From: Bauldia litoralis
Lineage (GTDB): Bacteria; Pseudomonadota; Alphaproteobacteria; Rhizobiales; Kaistiaceae
Length of the DNA: 64,000 bases
Reading direction: 5' to 3'
Assembly: GCF_900104485.1 (NCBI RefSeq)
Contig: NZ_FMXQ01000003.1
Location: forward strand, 310,001-374,000
Positions 56,609 through 64,000 of this stretch are shown here, in pieces; the first letter of the stretch is position 1; each line of letters begins with the position of its first letter. The position numbers were made by a program, and so were the translations under genes. The notes beneath the pieces were generated by a model. That model was not told the DNA's origin and did not search any database. It saw only the letters and a list, made by a program, of their open reading frames with translations.

Positions 56609-56961
56609 CCGGGGACACCATGCCAGGGATCGAGACACCATCGCCGCCGAGCGACCCGCGGCTCCTGCTGCTCGACCCGCGCGACAATGTGCTGGTCGCC
56701 ACGGCCCGCATCCGCGCCGGGGAGACGATCGCGGTCGGCGGCATGCGGGTCTCGATGCCCGCCGACCTGCCGCTCGGCCACAAGCTGGCGCGCGTCGACA
56801 TCGCGCCGGGCGCCAAGGTGCTCAAGTATGGCGCGCCGATCGGCTCGGCGACGGTCGCGATCCGGGCCGGCGACCATGCCCATGTCCACAACATCAGAAG
56901 CGACTATACGCCGACCTATCACCTCGACGACGCCAAGCCCCGGGACGGGGGCGCATCGTGA
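56605..56961 (+). CDS. UxaA-type dehydratase, SAF-domain small subunit
   Basis: The 118-residue protein matches the SAF-domain N-terminal part of altronate/galactarate dehydratases (LLLDPRDNVLVATARIRAGE; AGDHAHVHNIRSDY near the end). It works with the next gene product. ATG 56605 overlaps the DyP stop; ATG 56620, with GGGG 5 bases upstream, is a close alternative. In-frame sequence upstream is antisense-free read-through of the DyP gene and not used. The split two-gene form occurs in several sugar-acid loci. Confidence 0.88.
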   Translation: MTGDTMPGIETPSPPSDPRLLLLDPRDNVLVATARIRAGETIAVGGMRVSMPADLPLGHKLARVDIAPGAKVLKYGAPIGSATVAIRAGDHAHVHNIRSDYTPTYHLDDAKPRDGGAS

Positions 56962-58154
56962 GCATGCTCGGCTATCCGCGTGCCGACGGGCGCAAGGGCA
57001 TCCGCAACACCGTGGTCGTCGGCTACCTGGTCGAATGCGCCCACCACGTCGCCCGGGAAATCGCCCTGCCGTTTCGCGAGGCCGATACCCATGTCATCGG
57101 CTTTCCCGGCTGCTACCCGAATTCCTATGCCGAGACGATGATGGAGCGGCTTTGCACCCACCCGAATGTCGGCGCGGTTCTGCTGGTGTCGCTCGGCTGC
57201 GAGAGTTTCAACAAATACCGTCTCGAACAGGCGATCCGCGACAGCGGGCGTGCGGTCAGGACGATCGTCATCCAGGCCACCGGCGGGACGCGGACGTCGA
57301 TCGCCGAAGGCCGGGACTTCGTGGCCGGACAGCGCGCCGTCCTCGACGCGATGACGCCCGTGCCGATGGCGGCGAGCGACCTCATCGTCGGCACGATCTG
57401 CGGCGGCTCCGACGGCACGTCCGGGATCACCGGCAATCCGGCGGCCGGGCGCGCCTTCGACATGCTGGTCGCCGACGGCGCCGCCTGCATCTTCGAGGAA
57501 ACCGGGGAACTCATCGGCTGCGAACACATCATGGCGGCGCGGGCGATCACGCCGGACCTCGGCCATGAACTGGAGGCGAGCGTCGCCAAGGCGGCGCGCT
57601 ACTACGCGACCCTCGGCTATGGCTCCTTCGCCGCCGGCAATGCCGATGGCGGGCTGACCACTATCGAGGAGAAATCGATGGGGGCCTATGCCAAGTCCGG
57701 CTCGTCGCCGATCACCGGGCTGATCAAGCCGGGCGATGTTCCCTCGCGCGGCGGGCTCTACCTGCTCGACGTGGTGCCGGACGGCGAGGTGCGGTTCGGC
57801 TTTCCCAACATCAACGACAATGCCGAGATCGCCGAACTGATCGCCTGCGGCTGCCACGCCGTCCTGTTCGTCACCGGGCGCGGCTCGGTGGTCGGCTCGG
57901 CGATCGCGCCGGTGGTCAAGATCTGCGCCAACCCGGAGACGTACCGGAGGATGTCGGACGACATGGATGTCGATGCCGGCCGCATCCTGGAGGGGCGGGC
58001 GACACTGGACGAAGTGGGTGCCGAGATACGCGACGTCGTGCTCGGCCTTGGCGATGGCCAACGGACCCGATCCGAAGCGCTCGGGCACCAGGAATTCATC
58101 CTGACCTACAAATCCTTCGAGCCGATCGGTCCCGCCTGCCTTCCGGCGGCGTGA
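56958..58154 (+). CDS. UxaA-type dehydratase, large subunit
   Basis: The 398-residue protein is the UxaA/GarD C-terminal catalytic part (GYPRADGRKGIRNTVVV, VGTICGGSDGTSGITGNP, EETGELIGCEH, FVTGRGSVVGSAIAPVVKIC). These enzymes dehydrate sugar acids such as altronate, galactarate or L-galactonate relatives in a metal-dependent manner. The GTG start overlaps the small-subunit stop (GTGA). It converges with the MalG-type permease gene, with only 21 bases between. Substrate is open. Confidence 0.9.
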   Translation: MSMLGYPRADGRKGIRNTVVVGYLVECAHHVAREIALPFREADTHVIGFPGCYPNSYAETMMERLCTHPNVGAVLLVSLGCESFNKYRLEQAIRDSGRAVRTIVIQATGGTRTSIAEGRDFVAGQRAVLDAMTPVPMAASDLIVGTICGGSDGTSGITGNPAAGRAFDMLVADGAACIFEETGELIGCEHIMAARAITPDLGHELEASVAKAARYYATLGYGSFAAGNADGGLTTIEEKSMGAYAKSGSSPITGLIKPGDVPSRGGLYLLDVVPDGEVRFGFPNINDNAEIAELIACGCHAVLFVTGRGSVVGSAIAPVVKICANPETYRRMSDDMDVDAGRILEGRATLDEVGAEIRDVVLGLGDGQRTRSEALGHQEFILTYKSFEPIGPACLPAA

Positions 58155-58175
58155 CCGATTGTTCGGGTCGCAGCG

Positions 58176-59057
58176 TCAGCCCTTGACGACGCCTTCGGCG
58201 AGGCCCTTGAAGAACAGCTTCTGGGCGAAGGCGAAGGCGATCAGGCCCGGCGTCACGACGATGACGTAGACGGCGGCGATGCGCGGCCAGGCCCACTGGC
58301 CCATGCCGCCTTGTGCCGCGGCGAGGACCACCGGCATGGTGCGGGCTTCCTGATCGTTGGTCAGCGTCGAACCGAGCAGGAACTCGCCCCAGGCGGTGAC
58401 GAAATTGACGATCAGGACGACGACCAGGCCGTTGCGGACCAGCGGCAGGCCGATGAACCACAGCGTCTTCCAGACGCCGGCGCCATCGAGTCGGGCCGAC
58501 TCGATGACCTCGTGTGGCACCAACTGGAAGACGGCACGCATGATCAGCACGCTGATCGCCAGGTTGAGCGTCACATAGGGCAGGATGAGGCCGGTGGTGC
58601 TGTTGATCAGGCCGAGCGAGTCCTGCAACTCGTAGATCGAGATGATCGCGACGACGCGGGTCGGGAAATAGAGCGACAGCAGCAGCGCGGTGAAGATGAC
58701 GGCGCGGCCGAAGGGCCTGAGATGGACCAGGGCGTAGCCGGCAAGCACCGCGCAAAGCGTGGTGATGATCACTGTCGCGCCGGTGACGTAGATGCTGTTG
58801 AACAGGTTTTGCGGCAGCGTCTCGATCTTGCCGAGCACGTAGCCGTAATGGGTGAAGTCGAATTTGCGGGGCCAAAGCTGGCCTCGCATCGAATCGGGCA
58901 GCGACTTGACCGACAGCAGCAGCACCCAGGCGAGCGGCGCCAGGATGATCAGCATGAAGAACCAGATGACGCCATGGCGGATGAGGAGCGAGCGGTTGCG
59001 CGCGAACCACGTCTGCTGCGGGGTGTAGGCTACCGGATGGGCGGCTTCGTGAGTCAT
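58176..59057 (-). CDS. CUT1 sugar ABC permease (MalG type)
   Basis: The 293-residue inner-membrane protein has about six helices and the EAA loop (ESARLDGAGVWKTLWFIGLP near residue 190) of MalG-type permeases. It is the last gene of the minus-strand operon SDR, binding protein, MalF, MalG. It would dimerise with the preceding permease and be energised by the UgpC/MalK-type ATPase at 62792. Confidence 0.92.
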   Translation of the reverse strand: MTHEAAHPVAYTPQQTWFARNRSLLIRHGVIWFFMLIILAPLAWVLLLSVKSLPDSMRGQLWPRKFDFTHYGYVLGKIETLPQNLFNSIYVTGATVIITTLCAVLAGYALVHLRPFGRAVIFTALLLSLYFPTRVVAIISIYELQDSLGLINSTTGLILPYVTLNLAISVLIMRAVFQLVPHEVIESARLDGAGVWKTLWFIGLPLVRNGLVVVLIVNFVTAWGEFLLGSTLTNDQEARTMPVVLAAAQGGMGQWAWPRIAAVYVIVVTPGLIAFAFAQKLFFKGLAEGVVKG

Positions 59058-59064
59058 TTCGCCG

Positions 59065-59988
59065 TCAACCTCTCGGCCTGAAAATGTAGAGCAGGATGCC
59101 GACGAAGAAGATCATCACCACCGCGCCGATCATGCCGATGGCGGCGGCGAAGCCCTGTCGCCAGAGCCCGATGTTGAACGCCTGATCGTACATGAACATC
59201 GTCCATGTGTAGGTCGGCGATGCGCGGTTGAAGCCGCCGAAGATCAGATACTCGTCGATCACCGCCATCGAGGTGCCGAAGCGCAGCACGACCAGGATCA
59301 TCATGATCGGCGCGAGGCGCGGCAGGGTGATGTGCCAGAACACCTTCCACTCGTTGGCGCCATCGAGGCGGGCTGCCTCGATCATTTCCTTCGGGATGGC
59401 GGCGAGGCCGGCGAGGAAGAAGATGGCGTGATAGCCGAGGCCCCACCACACTTCCATGACCGCGATCGACGGCAGGGTCAGCGCCGTGCCGCCGAGCCAC
59501 TGCGGCGCGTTCTGGTAGGTGAAGATGCCGAAGACGTCGACCAGCAGGTAATTGATCGGGCCGACCTGATAATTATACATCCACTTCCACAGCACGAAGA
59601 CGAGCGTGCTCGGGATCAGCGCCGGGATGAGCAGGACGATGCGATAGAGGGTCTGAAGCTTAGGCTGCTGCACCCGGTCGACCAGGATGGCCAGGATCAT
59701 CGGGAAGATGATGGTACCCGGCAGGAACATCATGGTGAAATACGCGGCGCGCCAGAGGCTGTCCCACATCAGGGGGTCGTTCAGCGCCTCGACATAATTG
59801 CCGAAGCCGACCCATTGCGCCGGGTCGTTGCTCAGGAATTCATAATTGGTGAAGCTGATCCAGACGACCCGAAAGATCGGGTAGACCTGATAGCCGACGA
59901 AGAAAAGCAGCGTCGGCAGAAGAAAGACCCAAGTCCCCAGATTGTCCTTGAGATGGCGCGCCGTAGCTGACGTATGCGGCCGTTGCAT
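59065..59988 (-). CDS. CUT1 sugar ABC permease (MalF type)
   Basis: The 307-residue membrane protein has MalF/UgpA-type features: an N-terminal helix, SFTNYEFLSNDPAQWVGF periplasmic segment, and EAA loop EAARLDGANEWKVFWHITLP near residue 215. It starts 138 bases after the binding-protein stop, beyond a strong hairpin, and the MalG-type gene follows after 7 bases. Confidence 0.92.
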   Translation of the reverse strand: MQRPHTSATARHLKDNLGTWVFLLPTLLFFVGYQVYPIFRVVWISFTNYEFLSNDPAQWVGFGNYVEALNDPLMWDSLWRAAYFTMMFLPGTIIFPMILAILVDRVQQPKLQTLYRIVLLIPALIPSTLVFVLWKWMYNYQVGPINYLLVDVFGIFTYQNAPQWLGGTALTLPSIAVMEVWWGLGYHAIFFLAGLAAIPKEMIEAARLDGANEWKVFWHITLPRLAPIMMILVVLRFGTSMAVIDEYLIFGGFNRASPTYTWTMFMYDQAFNIGLWRQGFAAAIGMIGAVVMIFFVGILLYIFRPRG

Positions 59989-60080
59989 GCGTAATTCCCG
60001 AAAACCCGCCCCCGGACTCCCCGGTCGGCCTGCGGCCCGTCGGGAAGCAACTCAAGCTATTGGAAGTGTCGTCGTTTGAG

Positions 60081-60113
60081 AGGTGACGGGGCGCCTCCGG
60101 CGTCCCGTCACCT
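60081..60113 (-). promoter_or_regulatory. Intercistronic hairpin after CUT1 binding-protein gene
   Basis: AGGTGACGGG(G)CGCC and GGCG(T)CCCGTCACCT form a 15-bp stem with one G-U pair and a 3-base loop, 13 bases after the binding-protein stop. This is the strongest of four such hairpins here. No T-run follows, favouring transcript protection over termination. Confidence 0.8.
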
Positions 60114-60126
60114 GATCGATGCGAGC

Positions 60127-61503
60127 CTAGCCGCGGTCGCGTTCGGCCTTCACGGCGTCCATGACGTTCTGCATGGCAACCTTCGGGTCCTCGACTTCGC
60201 CGGTGAGATAGGCCTGCCACAGCGGCTGGCCGATCTGGAACTGCGAAAGGCCGAACAGGTTGTTCTCGATCGCCTTGGCCTTGTCGAGCTGCGCGCGGAC
60301 AAGGGCGACGAAGGGAAGCATCCAGTCCGGCGGATTGGCGTCCCACTCGGCGTAGATCGACTTGTACGGCGGAAGCTGACCCGGATGCGACGTCTCGGTG
60401 CCGGCAATCGAGTCCTTCCAGATCCGCGGATCGTAGGTCAGGGCCTTGATGTACTCGGCGGCCTTTTCCTTGTTCTGGCCGTGCTTGAACAGCGCGGAAC
60501 CAGTGGTCCAGAACACCGTCGAGCCCTCGCCGCCCTTGAACTTCGGCAGCGGGCCGAGGTGCAGTTGGGTCGGCTCGTCCCAATACTGGGCCATCCGCAG
60601 CGGCGCATTGAAGTACTTGGTGATATAGCCGACGCGCTGGGCCGCGAAGGCGACCTCGTCCGGGGTGCCATTGACGCCGCCGTCGGTGGCGCCGGCAAGC
60701 AGGATGTCCGGGTTGGCGACAGCCATGATCTTCTTCATCAGGATCAGGGCTTCGATCGCCGGTTCGCTGGTGAAGTCGAACAGGCCCTCGGGCGTGTAGA
60801 CGTCCTTGCTCATGCTGTGGGCCATCGGGGCGACGCAACGCCAGCCGTGGGCGTCGAACGTCGCGCCAAACGGCGCCGCGCCGGAATCGATCACGGCCTG
60901 GGCGTTGGCAAGATAGTCGTCCCACGTCTCGGGAGCGCTGTCCGGAAGGCCAGCCGTGGTCGTCAGGCCCGAGTGCCAGCCCTGGCCCGCGACGTCGAGG
61001 AAGAAGGGCCAGCTGTAGAGCTTGCCGTCGATCGTGCACTCGTCACGGATCGCCGGGATCATGTCGTCGAGCACCTCAGCGGGGATGTAGTCGTCCCACG
61101 GCTCGATGACATCGGCTTCGACCAGCGACGTCATTTCGACGAACGGCGTCTGGCCGACATAGACGTCCCAGGTGCTTTCGCCGTTCTTGGCTTCGGCGAC
61201 GAAGCGCTCGATGCCGAAACCCTGAACCGGGGCGATCTGGTAGTTCAGGTCCGGGAAGCCTTCGTTGATTGCCGGGATGCCCGGGTGAAGGTTTTCGATC
61301 CAGTCATAGAAGGTTGGCGTCAGCGGACGGTCCTGAGCGAGGGCCGATCCAATGCCGTATTTCGCGGCGACACCAACGCCAGCCATGCCGAGACCGGCAA
61401 CGAGACTGCGCGAAAGAAATTCGCGTCGATCGATCTGTCCACGCAGCAGCTGCTTGCGCGATGCCTCCTGGAGGAGGAGCTCCTGTTCCTTACGTTCGAC
61501 CAC
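60127..61503 (-). CDS. CUT1 substrate-binding protein with Tat-type signal
   Basis: The 458-residue family 1 solute-binding protein starts with a twin-arginine motif (DRREFLSRSL, about residues 24-33), a hydrophobic stretch and a cleavage-like ALA before QDRP. The mature part has typical elements (PFVEMTSLVEADVIEPWDDY, SWPFFLDVAGQGWH). It should bind an oligosaccharide, sugar or polyol in the periplasm for the following permeases. Neighbouring SDR and Gfo/Idh genes suggest oxidation of the imported sugar. Confidence 0.9.
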   Translation of the reverse strand: MVERKEQELLLQEASRKQLLRGQIDRREFLSRSLVAGLGMAGVGVAAKYGIGSALAQDRPLTPTFYDWIENLHPGIPAINEGFPDLNYQIAPVQGFGIERFVAEAKNGESTWDVYVGQTPFVEMTSLVEADVIEPWDDYIPAEVLDDMIPAIRDECTIDGKLYSWPFFLDVAGQGWHSGLTTTAGLPDSAPETWDDYLANAQAVIDSGAAPFGATFDAHGWRCVAPMAHSMSKDVYTPEGLFDFTSEPAIEALILMKKIMAVANPDILLAGATDGGVNGTPDEVAFAAQRVGYITKYFNAPLRMAQYWDEPTQLHLGPLPKFKGGEGSTVFWTTGSALFKHGQNKEKAAEYIKALTYDPRIWKDSIAGTETSHPGQLPPYKSIYAEWDANPPDWMLPFVALVRAQLDKAKAIENNLFGLSQFQIGQPLWQAYLTGEVEDPKVAMQNVMDAVKAERDRG

Positions 61504-61673
61504 CGGCTAGTACTCCTTTTTGTCGCCACATCAACGGAACTGTAGAACCCTAATCGAAAATTGGTATCAGCAAGACAGCACCGTCGCAACCAGACTCGTT
61601 GCCGATCTGGCCGGTGTCCGAAGGGCTGGATTCGGTCGCGCGCCGCCAGGTCGCGAGAGTCATTTTTTGATTC

Positions 61674-62456
61674 CTACAGGAGCGTGTAACCGCCATCGAT
61701 AAGGTGGGTCGCTCCGGTGACGAAGCTGGATGCCGGGCTCGCCAGGAACACAGCGAGAGGTCCGATCTCATGCGGCTCGCCGGCCCGCCCCATCGGGATC
61801 CCGGCGACGAGCTTGTCGATCACCTCCGGCTTCTTCTCGTTCCAGGCGCGATTGGCATCCGTCATGAAAAGGCCCGGGCAGATGGCGTTGACGGTGATGC
61901 CATGCGGCGCCCAGTCGGCGGCGGCGGCGCGCGTGAACTGAACGACCGCCGCCTTGGCCGCCTCGTAGGAGCGGCCGCCAATGCCGCGGTTGGAAACAAA
62001 GGCGTTCATCGAGGAAACGTTGACGATCCGCCCGCCCTGGCCGCGCTTGAGCATCGCGGCGCCGATGATGCTGGTGCCGAGGAAACAGCTTGTCAGGTTG
62101 AGGTCGAGGACATGATGCCAGCTTTCCAGGGTCTGTTCCTCGATCGGTTCGGCCACTCGCCGACCACCGATGTTGTTGATGAGGATGTCGATCGGTCCGA
62201 AGTCGCGGAGACATTCGTGAAAACCGTCCCGGCATGCCTCGGGAACGCCCATGTCGATTGCCTTGGTCGATGCCTTTCGACCGAGAGCGCGGATCTCGTC
62301 GGCGGTCGTCGCCAGGCTTGCCTCGTCGCGGCCGGTGATGACGAGATCGGCGCCGGCTTCCGCCAGCGCCAGCGCCATCGCCCGGCCGAGCCCGCGGCTT
62401 GCGCCGGTCACCAGGGCCGTCTTGCCGTCGATACGAAACTGATCAAATACCCCCAC
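61674..62456 (-). CDS. SDR-family oxidoreductase
   Basis: The 260-residue protein has the classical SDR cofactor site TGASRGLG, the NNIGG element, Ser in NVSSM, and Tyr-x-x-x-Lys as YEAAK. GTG 62456 is chosen: AAGGAG lies 6 bases upstream and the resulting start MGVFDQFRIDGKTALVTGAS fits the family; longer forms from 62471 or 62513 are less likely. It likely oxidises the imported sugar, or a derived acid, using NAD(P). It is the first gene of the minus-strand CUT1 operon and divergent from the ATPase gene. Confidence 0.9.
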   Translation of the reverse strand: MGVFDQFRIDGKTALVTGASRGLGRAMALALAEAGADLVITGRDEASLATTADEIRALGRKASTKAIDMGVPEACRDGFHECLRDFGPIDILINNIGGRRVAEPIEEQTLESWHHVLDLNLTSCFLGTSIIGAAMLKRGQGGRIVNVSSMNAFVSNRGIGGRSYEAAKAAVVQFTRAAAADWAPHGITVNAICPGLFMTDANRAWNEKKPEVIDKLVAGIPMGRAGEPHEIGPLAVFLASPASSFVTGATHLIDGGYTLL

Positions 62457-62791
62457 GCCGATCTCCTTCATGTCCGCGATGCGCCGTGCCGGCGCGATCG
62501 CGAGGATTGGCACAACCGACGGGTCGCGACAACGAACCGGAAATGGCGGGCGATGCTTTCATAAACGCGACGGCAATTCGAAACTTGCTGCCGACGATCT
62601 TGACGCAACGCACAAGCCTGTAGATTTTGCTCGTTGGTCTGTCGCTCCCCGGGGGGCGCGACAACGGGGTGGTGGGGTGTCCTCAGCCTGCTCTTCGGGA
62701 TCGACCGCATCCTTCGGGAGGCGGCGCTATCGAACGCTGTCGCCACCGTGTGGCGAGGGCATAGTGAGACGGCAAGGAAAAGCAGGAACAG
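62457..62791. other. Divergent control region between SDR and ATPase genes
   Basis: This 335-base gap has no coding sign. It holds an imperfect 24-bp palindrome at 62641-62664 (TGTCGC-T-CCCC, GG, GGGG-C-GCGACA) and the word CGCGACAACG twice, at 62525-62534 and 62658-62667. One or both may be operators for an unlinked regulator. AGGAA precedes the downstream ATG. Confidence 0.5.
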
Positions 62792-63871
62792 ATGGCGCAG
62801 ATCGAAGTCAGGAACCTCATCAAGACCTTTGGCGACGTGGAGATTCTCCACAATCTCAGTTTCGGGATCGCCGACAAGGAACTCGTCGCCCTGGTCGGTC
62901 CGTCGGGATGCGGGAAGACGACCCTGTTGCGGATGATCGCCGGGCTGGAAGAGGTGACCCAGGGCGAGATCGTGCTCGACGACAAGGTGATCAACCACGT
63001 TCGCGAGAAGGACCGGGACATCGCCATGGTGTTCCAGAGCTACGCGCTCTATCCGCACATGACCGTCTACGCCAACATGTCCTTCTCGCTGCGCATGCGG
63101 AAGATGCCGAAGGCGGAGCAGCAGCGCCGGATCCGCTGGGCGGCGGAGATGCTCGAACTCAGCGACTATCTCGACCGCTATCCGCGCCAGCTCTCGGGCG
63201 GCCAGCGGCAGCGTGTCGCGATGGGCCGGGCGCTGGTGCGCGAGCCGGCGGCCTTCCTGCTCGACGAGCCGCTGTCCAACCTCGACGCCCAGCTCCGCGT
63301 CCAGATGCGCACGGAATTGCGGGCGCTGCATCAGCGTCTCAAGACGACGATGGTCTACGTCACCCATGACCAGGTCGAGGCGATGACGCTGGCCGACCGG
63401 ATCGTCGTCATGCATGGCGGCCATGTCGAGCAGATCGGCAGCCCGGACGTGATCTACGATCATCCGGCCAACACGTTCGTGGCCAAGTTCATCGGTTCGC
63501 CGACGATGAACATGCTGCCCGGCCACCTGCGCCGTGGCGACGGCAAGGTCTGGGTCGAATTCACCGGCGGGGTCAGGCTCGACCTGCCGTCGACGCAGGT
63601 CGGCGAGGACGGGACGGAAATCCTGTTCGGTATCCGCCCCGAGAACGTGCATCTCGGCAGCGAAGGCGACGGCCTGCCGATGACCGTCGAGGTGGTCGAA
63701 TTCACTGGCCGCGAGATCGAGCTTTTCGGCATGCGCGACGGCGAGCGGATCTGCGTGCTGCTGCGCGAGCGGCAGCGGCTGAACCCTGAGGATACCGTCT
63801 GGCTGAAGCCGGATGTGGCGCGCGCCCACCTCTTCAACAAGGCGACCGGCCGCAACCTCAACGCCGCCTGA
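62792..63871 (+). CDS. CUT1 sugar ABC ATPase (UgpC/MalK type)
   Basis: The 359-residue ATPase has Walker [10 protein letters not shown], signature LSGGQRQR, Walker [13 protein letters not shown] and switch His in [10 protein letters not shown], followed by the C-terminal MalK-type regulatory OB-domain (about residues 240-355). It most likely powers the permeases at 58176-59988, despite being on the opposite strand across the divergent promoter. The C-terminal domain could receive inducer-exclusion-type control, unproven here. Confidence 0.92.
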   Translation: MAQIEVRNLIKTFGDVEILHNLSFGIADKELVALVGPSGCGKTTLLRMIAGLEEVTQGEIVLDDKVINHVREKDRDIAMVFQSYALYPHMTVYANMSFSLRMRKMPKAEQQRRIRWAAEMLELSDYLDRYPRQLSGGQRQRVAMGRALVREPAAFLLDEPLSNLDAQLRVQMRTELRALHQRLKTTMVYVTHDQVEAMTLADRIVVMHGGHVEQIGSPDVIYDHPANTFVAKFIGSPTMNMLPGHLRRGDGKVWVEFTGGVRLDLPSTQVGEDGTEILFGIRPENVHLGSEGDGLPMTVEVVEFTGREIELFGMRDGERICVLLRERQRLNPEDTVWLKPDVARAHLFNKATGRNLNAA

Positions 63872-63938
63872 AGAGCGCAGTTGCCGCGCGCAGCGTTGCG
63901 GGTCGCCGGCCTGCCGGGGATCGATGGAGCGAAACGGA

Positions 63939-64000
63939 ATGGGTGATCGCGTGCGCCTCGCCGTGGCGGGGGCCGGCGCTTTCGGGCGCGAGCATATCCG
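63939..64000 (+). CDS. Gfo/Idh/MocA-family oxidoreductase, 3' end outside window
   Basis: The 62 bases at the window edge encode a Rossmann-type start, MGDRVRLAVAGAGAFGREHI, with the GxGxxG nucleotide-binding loop (GAGAFG) and the EHIR continuation common in this family. It follows the ATPase gene by 67 bases in the same direction and probably oxidises the imported sugar. The assignment rests on about 20 residues. Confidence 0.65.
   Translation, partial: MGDRVRLAVAGAGAFGREHI

Noticed and set aside
51587-56641. 1684-codon antisense open frame
   Set aside because: It is opposite the cyclase, P450 and DyP genes, all with clear family motifs, and its product is Arg/Gly/Asp-rich with no recognisable domain.

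Overview
The window is GC-rich, densely coded DNA of the kind found in Alphaproteobacteria. The mix of many ABC importers, sugar-acid dehydratases, a carbon-phosphorus (C-P) lyase operon, a zinc-ribbon/cyclase/ATPase regulator and a trehalose pathway suggests a soil- or plant-associated member of the Hyphomicrobiales (Rhizobiales). This is inferred from gene content and protein style; there is no rRNA, tRNA, phage, transposase or CRISPR array in the window.

Layout. 1-1283: end of a GGDEF-EAL c-di-GMP protein. 1317-3889 (minus): arsR, an ACR3 arsenite exporter and a lactonase. 4045-13006: a CoA-linked uptake locus made of a MaoC-like protein, a type III CoA-transferase, a binding-protein-fold protein without a signal peptide, and a CUT2-type ABC importer whose ATPase is split into two overlapping genes, followed by an IclR regulator and a second MaoC. 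13056-17111: a small membrane protein, an AceE-like E1 and a 4-hydroxyproline-epimerase-type enzyme. 17116-26956: phnF and phnGHIJKL, an acyltransferase and phnCDE, with the phnI/phnJ and phnJ/phnK junctions filled by inverted-repeat elements.

26979-39859 is a sugar-acid locus: a second CUT2 importer with an SMP-30 lactonase (minus), two enolase-superfamily dehydratases, a LacI regulator, a Gfo/Idh/MocA dehydrogenase, a TIM-barrel isomerase and an RpiR regulator. 40021-44125 holds a 5-formyl-THF cyclo-ligase-like (COG0212) protein with a THI5/NMT1-type importer that has one fused permease, behind RpiR-like operator sites. 44230-48881: treZ-treY. 49112-52321: a zinc-ribbon/cyclase/AAA/TPR protein. 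52379-58154: a P450, a 953-residue DyP-type peroxidase and a two-gene UxaA-type dehydratase. 58176-64000: a CUT1 sugar importer, an SDR, its ATPase and the start of another Gfo/Idh/MocA gene.

Working picture: a scavenging metabolism built from locally regulated import-plus-catabolism modules. The best candidates for undescribed biology are the CoA-transferase/MaoC/CUT2 locus (4045-13006), the COG0212/THI5-like importer module (39011-44125), and the P450 plus membrane-anchored DyP pair (52379-56608). Four of the five intact transport operons carry a strong hairpin just after the binding-protein gene, which fits unequal expression of binding protein and membrane components.
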